Positions 1-6,085 of a stretch of 26,721 bases of DNA are shown one piece after another. The notes under the pieces were generated by a model. The model was given only the letters and a program-made list of their open reading frames with translations. It searched no databases and had not been told where the DNA came from. Source of the DNA: an uncultured Alistipes sp. (GTDB taxonomy: Bacteria > Bacteroidota > Bacteroidia > Bacteroidales > Rikenellaceae); the NCBI GenBank assembly GCA_900549685.1, contig UROX01000013.1, positions 1 through 26,721 on the forward strand, read 5' to 3'. Positions within the stretch are counted from its first letter, which is position 1. Each line of letters starts with the position of its first letter. Made by a program: the position numbers and the translations under genes.

Positions 1-44
1 GGCTTGTACACAGGCGGTTGGAATTTTTTCGACGAAAGTTATCA

Positions 45-1115
45 TCATCGTTCTTTTTTTTCGAGTTCGGATACGACGTTTTCGGCCAAAGTCCGGTAGA
101 ACGCTCCCGCTGCGGAGACATTCGCCGAGGCGGGATGTCCTTCGTCGCCCGACTCCCGGACGCTCTGTATCAGCGGTATTTCGGCCAGCAGAGGCAGATT
201 CGTCTCTTCGGCGAGACGGCGTGCACCCTCTTTTCCGAAAATATAGTAACGGTGGTCGGGAAGTTCCGCCGGCGTGAACCAGGCCATGTTTTCGACCAGT
301 CCCAGAACCGGTATGCCGATCTTTTCGTTCCGGAACATGGCCACGCCCCGCACGACGTCGGCCAACGCCACGCGTTGCGGCGTGCTGACGATGACGGCGC
401 CGTCGATCTTCATCTCTCCGATGATCGAGAGATGGACGTCGCCCGTCCCGGGAGGCAGGTCGAGCAGCAGGAAGTCGAGCGGACCCCAGAGCGTCTGATG
501 GATCATCTGTCGCAGCGCGTTGGTTGCCATCGGTCCCCGCCACATCAGGGCGTCGGACGGGTCGATGAAGAAACCGATCGACATGATCTTCACGCCGAAC
601 GCTTCGGCCGGGACGATCCAGTCCTTGCCGTCGATCTGCTTTCCTTCGGGACGGTACCCTTCCACGCCGAACATCGTGGGCTGGGAGGGACCGTAGATGT
701 CGGCGTCGAGCAGTCCGACCCGGTAGCCCATGTCGGCGAGCGACACGGCCAGATTGGCCGTTACGGTGCTTTTGCCCACGCCTCCCTTGGCCGAGGAGAC
801 GGCCACGATGCGGGAGATTCCCTGTTTTTCACCGAGCTTCTGCTTCTCTTTGGGCGCGGGCTTTTTGGGCGCGGCTTCCTTGACGAAGACGACCGTCCTG
901 CCCGCATACTGCGGATAGCGGGCGGCTACGGCTTCTTCCGCCCGTTTTTTGATCGACAGGGCGAAAGGGTCCCGGCTGCGGGCGAAAAGCAGCGAGAACT
1001 GCACCTTGTCGTCGGAGACCGTCAGGCCTTCCACCATGCCCAGCGTAACGATGTCGCTTTTGAGTTCGGGGTGCTGCACAGTGTGGAGCACGTCCAGTAT
1101 CTCTTCGTTTGTCAT
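45..1115 (-). CDS. apbC: Mrp/ApbC/NBP35-family P-loop ATPase (Fe-S cluster carrier type)
   Basis: Predicted 356-residue cytoplasmic ATPase of the Mrp/NBP35 family, whose members carry or assemble iron-sulfur clusters. Residues 1-80 form a MIP18/DUF59-like domain. A lysine/proline-rich linker (about 81-98) leads into the P-loop domain, with a deviant Walker A AKGGVGKST at 109-117 and DADIYGPSQP at 138-146. The start is the ATG whose complement lies at 1113-1115, giving MTNEEILDVL; the frame stays open much further upstream, but only as a shadow of sppA on the other strand. At 275-294, where the family usually has a CxxC that bridges a cluster between subunits, the sequence runs ENMAWFTPAELPDHRYYIFG and has no cysteine. 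The gene diverges from sppA and has its own -7 element. The family is secure; cluster carriage is inferred from the family and is weakened by the missing CxxC. Confidence 0.93.
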   Translation of the reverse strand: MTNEEILDVLHTVQHPELKSDIVTLGMVEGLTVSDDKVQFSLLFARSRDPFALSIKKRAEEAVAARYPQYAGRTVVFVKEAAPKKPAPKEKQKLGEKQGISRIVAVSSAKGGVGKSTVTANLAVSLADMGYRVGLLDADIYGPSQPTMFGVEGYRPEGKQIDGKDWIVPAEAFGVKIMSIGFFIDPSDALMWRGPMATNALRQMIHQTLWGPLDFLLLDLPPGTGDVHLSIIGEMKIDGAVIVSTPQRVALADVVRGVAMFRNEKIGIPVLGLVENMAWFTPAELPDHRYYIFGKEGARRLAEETNLPLLAEIPLIQSVRESGDEGHPASANVSAAGAFYRTLAENVVSELEKKER

Positions 1116-1156
1116 ACTCTGATATAAGGTGTTGTTTAGATGAATTCGTCGGTAGG

Positions 1157-1164
1157 CAAAGATA
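1157..1164 (-). promoter_or_regulatory. Bacteroidota -7 element for the Mrp-family ATPase gene
   Basis: The minus strand reads TATCTTTG, an exact match to TAnnTTTG, 41 nt before the start codon at 1115. I see no TTTG at the expected -33 distance. It lies only 20 nt from the oppositely oriented sppA element, so the two promoters share one short region. Confidence 0.5.
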
Positions 1165-1184
1165 ACGTTAATAAAAATAATTCG

Positions 1185-1192
1185 TACATTTG
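1185..1192 (+). promoter_or_regulatory. Bacteroidota -7 element for sppA
   Basis: TACATTTG matches TAnnTTTG exactly and lies 52 nt upstream of the sppA ATG at 1245. No clear -33 TTTG is present at 19-21 nt spacing. The implied transcript start would leave a leader of roughly 45 nt. Confidence 0.5.
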
Positions 1193-1244
1193 GAGCGTTC
1201 ACCGCGGCATTCCGCCGCCTGTTCAATTTAAACGGAAAAATTCG

Positions 1245-3038
1245 ATGAATAGTTTTTTCAGAACGTTTCTGGCCTGCCTGCTCGCATTCGTGGTGGCCAA
1301 TATTTTGATCGGCACCTTTTTCGTCATGGTGCTGGCCGGCATAGGCGCGGCTTTCTCCGATCAGACTCCTTCCGTGGAATCCGGATCGGTGCTCCGGATC
1401 GACCTTTCGGAAAGAATCACCGACGCGCCGGTGGTCAATCCTTTTTCTTCTATGGGACTGACCGATCTGCTCGACATGAACATGAGTCGCTCCTATGCGC
1501 TCATCGACGTGCTCGGAGCCATCGAACGTGCCGCAACGGACGACGATATCGAGGGTATTTACCTGAACGTAAATCCTTATGTGGGGGTAGGAATGGCTTC
1601 GCTCGACGAGATCCGAGGCGCTATTGTCAAGTTCAAGGAATCGGGCAAGTTCGTTCTCAGCTATGCCGACTATTATACGCAGGGGTCTTACTATCTGGCT
1701 ACGGCGGCCGATAAGATCTATATGAATCCGGAAGGAAGCCTTTCGTGGGCCGGGATGGCTTCGGGCGTGATGTTCTACAAAGGTTTGCTCGAGAAGCTCG
1801 ACGTCCGCGCCGAGGTGATCCGGCACGGCAAGTACAAGTCGGCCGTCGAACCTTTCCTGCTCGATAAGATGAGTCCCGAGAACCGGTTGCAGACCGAACG
1901 TCTGCTCGGTTCGATGTGGGGATATATCGTCGGCAACATCGCCGAGGCCCGAGGGCTGGATTCGGCCACGTTGCAGCGTTACGCGTCCGAACTGACGCTG
2001 ACCGACGCCCGCAGCGCGGTCGAGACGAAAATGGTGGATTCGCTCTCCTACGAGGCCGACATGCAGGATATGCTGTGCGAGATGACGGGATGGGACGACG
2101 AACCGGAATTCGTGTCGCTGGGTACCTACATCGACCAGCCCCGCGTAGCAACGAAGAAACTCTCGAAAAACAAGATCGCCGTCGTGTATGCCGAAGGTCA
2201 GATCGTGGACGGTGAGGCGAAGGAGGGACTCATAGGCGGCACTTCGCTGGCGTCCCGGCTCCGGGACGTGCGCCGCGACGACGAGGTGAAGGCCGTCGTG
2301 CTCCGGGTGAACAGTCCGGGCGGCAGCGCGCTGGCTTCGGAAGTCATCTGGCACGAGATCGAGCAGATCCGCAAGGACCGTCCGGTGATCGTGTCGATGG
2401 GTAACATGGCCGCTTCCGGCGGATACTACATTTCCTGTCCGGCCGATGCGATCGTGACCTCTCCGCTGACGCTGACCGGTTCGATCGGCGTATTCGGACT
2501 GATGTTCGACGGCGGAGCCGCACTGAAGAACAAACTGGGCATCACGGTCGATGTGGCCAAAACGAACCCTTCGGCCGATATGGGAATATCCGTCTTCGGT
2601 ATGGGTGTCCGTCCGCTGAGTCCTGCCGAACGGCAGTTCATGCAGAATAGCGTCGAGGAGGTGTACGATACTTTCGTGGGGCACGTGGCCGAAGGGCGTA
2701 ACCTGAGCGTCGAGACGGTGGACAGCCTCGGCGGAGGACGGGTTTGGTCCGGACTCGATGCCGTCGAGATCGGCCTGGCCGACGGATTCGGCGGTTTGAA
2801 AGACGCCATCGCACTGGCGGCCGACCGGGCCGGAGTCGCCGACGACTTCCGGGTCGTGACGCCGCAGGACGAAGCCGACAAGTTCACCCAGATCATGCGG
2901 CTCATGTCGGCCGAAAGCCGTGCGCAGCTCTTCAAGGGCGAGTTCGGAGAGGTCTATGCCCAGTTCGAGATGTTGCAGCATCTGTTGGAACGTCCCGGCG
3001 TACAGGCTTTCGCTCCGTTGAGCGTCGAACTCCGTTAG
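1245..3038 (+). CDS. sppA: Signal peptide peptidase SppA, 67K (double-domain) type
   Basis: Membrane-bound serine protease of 597 residues, close to the 618 of E. coli SppA; the family degrades leftover signal peptides in the inner membrane. A single N-terminal membrane anchor spans about residues 8-35. Two tandem ClpP/crotonase-like domains follow. The catalytic dyad of this family is visible: the general-base Lys is K198 in GKYKSAVEPF and the nucleophile is S391 in NMAASGGYYIS. The ATG at 1245 was chosen because it places the hydrophobic anchor at the very N-terminus, while the open frame from 1140 would add a hydrophilic, promoter-overlapping extension. The gene is single, divergent from the Mrp ATPase gene, and followed by an intrinsic terminator at 3071-3099. 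Confidence 0.96.
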   Translation: MNSFFRTFLACLLAFVVANILIGTFFVMVLAGIGAAFSDQTPSVESGSVLRIDLSERITDAPVVNPFSSMGLTDLLDMNMSRSYALIDVLGAIERAATDDDIEGIYLNVNPYVGVGMASLDEIRGAIVKFKESGKFVLSYADYYTQGSYYLATAADKIYMNPEGSLSWAGMASGVMFYKGLLEKLDVRAEVIRHGKYKSAVEPFLLDKMSPENRLQTERLLGSMWGYIVGNIAEARGLDSATLQRYASELTLTDARSAVETKMVDSLSYEADMQDMLCEMTGWDDEPEFVSLGTYIDQPRVATKKLSKNKIAVVYAEGQIVDGEAKEGLIGGTSLASRLRDVRRDDEVKAVVLRVNSPGGSALASEVIWHEIEQIRKDRPVIVSMGNMAASGGYYISCPADAIVTSPLTLTGSIGVFGLMFDGGAALKNKLGITVDVAKTNPSADMGISVFGMGVRPLSPAERQFMQNSVEEVYDTFVGHVAEGRNLSVETVDSLGGGRVWSGLDAVEIGLADGFGGLKDAIALAADRAGVADDFRVVTPQDEADKFTQIMRLMSAESRAQLFKGEFGEVYAQFEMLQHLLERPGVQAFAPLSVELR

Positions 3039-3070
3039 AAGGGTCGGTACGGGTATCCCGAAAGATACGG

Positions 3071-3099
3071 TCCCCCGGAAATTTCCGGGGGATTTTTTT
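3071..3099 (+). terminator. Intrinsic terminator after sppA
   Basis: A perfect inverted repeat at 3072-3091 (CCCCCGGAAA/TTTCCGGGGG) is followed by seven T residues at 3093-3099. It lies 33 nt past the sppA stop and ends before the lpxK promoter, so it separates the two transcription units. Confidence 0.9.
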
Positions 3100-3109
3100 G
3101 TCCGGGAAA

Positions 3110-3140
3110 TTTGATTTGACGGGTTTTTGAACTAATTTTG
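3110..3140 (+). promoter_or_regulatory. Bacteroidota primary-sigma promoter for lpxK-punA
   Basis: TTTG at 3110-3113 and TAATTTTG at 3133-3140 are separated by 19 nt, which matches the phylum's TTTG / TAnnTTTG consensus and spacing. The lpxK ATG follows 22 nt downstream. This is one of the best promoter matches in the window. Confidence 0.75.
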
Positions 3141-3162
3141 AAAATTCGGATATATCCAGGAT

Positions 3163-4236
3163 ATGAAATTACCCGCGCTGCTGGCGGTTCCGCTGTCATT
3201 CGTATACGGCTCGATCGTCACGATCAGGCATAAACTCTTCGACCTGAAGATTCTCAGGAGCGAGGAGTTCGACATTCCCGTGGTGTGCGTGGGAAACCTG
3301 ACTGTGGGCGGAACGGGCAAGACGCCCGTGACCGAATTCCTGATCGAGAGACTGTCGGAAAACCACCGTGTGGCCGTTCTTTCGCGCGGCTATCGCCGCA
3401 AGACCAAAGGGTTCGTGCTCTCGTCTCCCGATTTGTCCGTGAGAAGCATAGGCGACGAACCCAAGCAGATGAAGATCAAATATCCGGAAATTCCGATGGC
3501 CGTGTGCGAAAAGCGGGCCGAAGGCATCCGGCGTCTCCGCGAGCTGCACCCCGAGATAGAAGTCGTCATTCTCGACGATGCGTTTCAGCACCGTTACATC
3601 GAACCGTGGGTCAATGTGCTGTTGATGGACTATAACAATCCCGTCTATCGCGACAAGCTGCTGCCGTGGGGAACGCTCCGCGATACGAAGAATCAGATGG
3701 ATCGGGCCGATTTCGTGCTCGTCACCAAATGTCCGGACGACCTCAATCCGCTCGACATGCGGATCGTAGCCAATTCGCTGGGACTGTTTCCCTACCAGTC
3801 GCTCTATTTTTCGAGGATGGAACAGATCGACCCGCAGCCTCTCTATCCCGATACGGCTTCGGCCCGGGTGAGAAAAGGCGGGAAGGTGATCGTCATGTCG
3901 GGCATTGCCAATCCCGGACCGCTGATCCGTTCGCTGAAAAAAGACTACGAGGTGGTAGACGAACTCGTCTTCGGCGATCATCACACCTACCGCGTGAGCG
4001 ATATGAAACGGCTCGACAAGCTGTTGGCGACCTATCCGGACGCCGTGGCCGTAACGACCGAAAAAGATGCCGTGAAGCTGACCAACCGGCGTAAAATACC
4101 GGTTACGGTCCAGCAGAGGCTCTATTACGTTCCCATTCGGGTTTCATTCGTGGGCGACTCCGAGAGCGAGTTCCTGCGCCAAATAGAATTGTATGTTAGA
4201 TCGAATCAGAAATACAGCGTCCTTCATCCGGAATAA
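3163..4236 (+). CDS. lpxK: Tetraacyldisaccharide 4'-kinase LpxK
   Basis: Inner-membrane-associated kinase of 357 residues that phosphorylates the 4' position of the lipid A disaccharide precursor using ATP, the sixth step of the Raetz pathway. The diagnostic P-loop GNLTVGGTGKTP is at residues 44-55, preceded by an amphipathic hydrophobic N-terminus (about 1-22) expected to sit on the membrane. The second family motif DDAFQHR appears near residue 140, with Ala where many homologues have Gly. The length matches the family. The gene has its own promoter, and its last 44 nt overlap the start of the purine nucleoside phosphorylase gene in another frame. Its presence implies that the host makes lipid A. 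Confidence 0.96.
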   Translation: MKLPALLAVPLSFVYGSIVTIRHKLFDLKILRSEEFDIPVVCVGNLTVGGTGKTPVTEFLIERLSENHRVAVLSRGYRRKTKGFVLSSPDLSVRSIGDEPKQMKIKYPEIPMAVCEKRAEGIRRLRELHPEIEVVILDDAFQHRYIEPWVNVLLMDYNNPVYRDKLLPWGTLRDTKNQMDRADFVLVTKCPDDLNPLDMRIVANSLGLFPYQSLYFSRMEQIDPQPLYPDTASARVRKGGKVIVMSGIANPGPLIRSLKKDYEVVDELVFGDHHTYRVSDMKRLDKLLATYPDAVAVTTEKDAVKLTNRRKIPVTVQQRLYYVPIRVSFVGDSESEFLRQIELYVRSNQKYSVLHPE

Positions 4237-4996
4237 GGTGGGATTCGAACCCGAGGCGGGCATCGTGCTGGGGACCGGTCTCGGCGGACTGATCGAAAGC
4301 ATCCGCATCGAGGCGAGTCTCGACTACCGCGACATTCCCGACTTTCCCGTTTCGACGGTCGAGGGACATGCCGGAAGGCTTATTTTCGGTATGCTCGGAG
4401 GCAAACGGGTCGTGGCCATGCAGGGCCGCTTTCACTATTACGAAGGCTATACGCCGCAACAGGTGGTCTTTCCCGTGCGGGTGATGAAGATGCTGGGCAT
4501 CCGGAATCTTTTCGTCTCCAATGCCAGCGGAGGCGTCAATCCGTCTTTCCGTACCGGCGACCTGATGGTCATCACGGATCATATCAACATGATTCCCAAT
4601 CCGCTCGTCGGACCCAACATCGCGGAACTGGGCGTACGTTTTCCCGATATGAGCGAGCCTTACAGCCGCAAGCTGATCGCGCTGGCCGACGAAGTGGCCC
4701 GGCGCGAGGGCATCGCGCTGCAACACGGATGTTATATCGGCGTGACCGGCCCCACGTTCGAGACGCAGAAAGAATACGCTTTCTACCGCACGGCGGGAGC
4801 CGATACGGTGGGTATGTCCACTACGCCCGAGGTGATCGCCGCACGGCATATGGATCTGCCCGTTTTCGCCGTGTCGATCATTACCAACATGGGGCTGGCC
4901 GGCCTGCAGTCTTCGCACGAGGAGGTGATTGCCGAAGGAGCCAAAGCCGAGGCCAGAATGACCCGTCTGTTCATCGGACTGCTCGAGGCTCTCTGA
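4193..4996 (+). CDS. punA: Purine nucleoside phosphorylase (trimeric PNP family)
   Basis: Cytoplasmic enzyme of 267 residues that splits purine nucleosides with phosphate into base and ribose 1-phosphate for salvage. Family motifs are present: the phosphate-binding GTGLGGL near 26-32, EGHAGRLIFG near 60, RFHYYEGY near 80, NASGGVN near 110, GPTFET near 186, and GMSTTPEVIAARHM followed by SIITNMGLAGL. The length is typical of the low-molecular-mass trimeric class. The ATG at 4193 lies inside the end of lpxK, a 44-nt overlap, so translation of the two is probably linked. The first in-frame residues (MLDRIRNTASFI) look like a genuine N-terminal helix, supporting this start. No separate promoter is visible. 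Confidence 0.95.
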   Translation: MLDRIRNTASFIRNKVGFEPEAGIVLGTGLGGLIESIRIEASLDYRDIPDFPVSTVEGHAGRLIFGMLGGKRVVAMQGRFHYYEGYTPQQVVFPVRVMKMLGIRNLFVSNASGGVNPSFRTGDLMVITDHINMIPNPLVGPNIAELGVRFPDMSEPYSRKLIALADEVARREGIALQHGCYIGVTGPTFETQKEYAFYRTAGADTVGMSTTPEVIAARHMDLPVFAVSIITNMGLAGLQSSHEEVIAEGAKAEARMTRLFIGLLEAL

Positions 4997-5047
4997 GCGG
5001 AGTTGTCCGTCGCAGGAATGTCGAATCGAATATAAACATAGAAAAAT

Positions 5048-5521
5048 ATGGTCAATAAAGTCATTCTCGTAGGGAACGTCGGGATGGACCCCGAGGTCAG
5101 GGCGCTCGAAGGAGGAGCCAAGGTGGCCCGTCTGCGCGTTGCCACGACCGAAAGAATCTATAACCGCCAGACGCAGGAGACGCGCGAGCACACCGAGTGG
5201 CATACCGTAACGCTGTGGAGGGGGCTGGCCGACGTGGCCGACCGTTATATCCGCAAGGGAAGCCAGGTCTATATCGAGGGGAGTCTCCGTACCCGCGAAT
5301 GGACGGATAACAGCAACAACAAACGTTATGCGACCGAGATCGTGGCCAACGACATGAAGATGCTCGGCCGGCGGGCCGAAGGCGCGGGCGCTCCGATGGA
5401 TGGAACGACCTACGGAGCGGCTCCGGCACAGCCGACGCAGAATGCCGCGGCGGTCGTACAGCCTTACGGGGGCGCATCCGCTCCTGCGGTACCCGACGAA
5501 CCGGACGATCTGCCGTTCTGA
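5048..5521 (+). CDS. ssb: Single-stranded DNA-binding protein SSB
   Basis: SSB of 157 residues. Residues 1-105 form the OB fold, starting MVNKVILVGNVGMDPEVR and including the WHTVTLWR and KGSQVYIEGSLRTREW segments. A flexible tail rich in Ala, Pro, Gly and Gln follows (about 110-148), ending in the acidic tip PDEPDDLPF, the part that recruits replication and repair partners in this family. It is shorter than E. coli SSB (178 residues) but normal for this phylum. It starts 51 nt after the PNP stop, behind an AT-rich leader without a strong Shine-Dalgarno site. No TAnnTTTG element is seen in the gap, so it may be read from the lpxK promoter. Confidence 0.97.
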   Translation: MVNKVILVGNVGMDPEVRALEGGAKVARLRVATTERIYNRQTQETREHTEWHTVTLWRGLADVADRYIRKGSQVYIEGSLRTREWTDNSNNKRYATEIVANDMKMLGRRAEGAGAPMDGTTYGAAPAQPTQNAAAVVQPYGGASAPAVPDEPDDLPF

Positions 5522-5636
5522 TTGCCGGTCGTGCGGGGATAGGAGGGTGTTTCGTTTTTCCTGTATGTCCGTCGTTTCCGGCAGCGTCTTCGTTTCCGGC
5601 CATCGGTATTCCGGTCGGTATTTTGCAGGCGAAGAG

Positions 5637-5654
5637 GGACCGCAATTGCGGTCC
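5637..5654. repeat. 18-bp perfect palindrome between ssb and the SUI1-like gene
   Basis: GGACCGCAATTGCGGTCC is a perfect inverted repeat with no loop. It lies 116 nt after the ssb stop. Downstream there is only a short run of four T residues (5661-5664), so it could be a weak terminator, an operator-like site, or neither. Confidence 0.55.
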
Positions 5655-5733
5655 GGATACTTTTCGGAGTGCCGGTACTTGGCCGGAACGCGGAGAGAAC
5701 GGATGTTTTTTCATCATTCATCATTCATTCGAA

Positions 5734-6081
5734 ATGAACGACAACGATTGGAAAAGCCGGCTCGGCATGGTGTATTCGACCGATCCGAATTTTCGTTACG
5801 AGACCGTGGAGGAGCCGTCCGTAGAGACGCTGCCTGCCGGTAAACAGGACCTGAGGGTGTGGCTCGACCGCAAACAGCGGGCCGGCAAACAGGTTACCCT
5901 CGTGCGGGGATTCGTCGGGACGGACGAGGACCTCAGGGAACTCGCTCGCCTGCTCAAGAGCCGTTGCGGAGTGGGCGGAACGGCCAAGGACGGGGAGATC
6001 GTCATTCAGGGCGATTTTCGCGACCGGGTGGTCGATATTCTGCTCCGCGAAGGATATAAAGCCAAAAAAGCGGGAGGGTAG
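5734..6081 (+). CDS. SUI1/eIF1-family translation factor (YciH-like)
   Basis: Small cytoplasmic protein of 115 residues. The C-terminal two thirds (about 38-112) carry the SUI1 fold, with KQVTLVRGF, then DLRELARLLKSRCGVGGTAKDGEIVIQGDFRDRVVDILL, the usual SUI1 core pattern (shown here across two separate segments of the protein). The family resembles eukaryotic eIF1 and, in bacteria, E. coli YciH, which affects initiation fidelity. The ATG at 5734 was chosen over an open frame from 5623 because it follows an AT-rich leader holding two TCATTCA units (5714-5727), and because the upstream part has no family similarity. Only 4 nt separate it from the next gene, so the two are probably co-transcribed. 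The exact role is unproven. Confidence 0.9.
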   Translation: MNDNDWKSRLGMVYSTDPNFRYETVEEPSVETLPAGKQDLRVWLDRKQRAGKQVTLVRGFVGTDEDLRELARLLKSRCGVGGTAKDGEIVIQGDFRDRVVDILLREGYKAKKAGG

Positions 6082-6085
6082 ACCC

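Noticed and set aside
1116..2981. Very long minus-strand open frame continuous with the Mrp-type gene across sppA
   Set aside because: It lies antisense to a gene with clear family motifs, its translation is His/Arg-rich without any domain, and such frames are common opposite GC-rich genes. It only extends the true gene, which starts at 1115.
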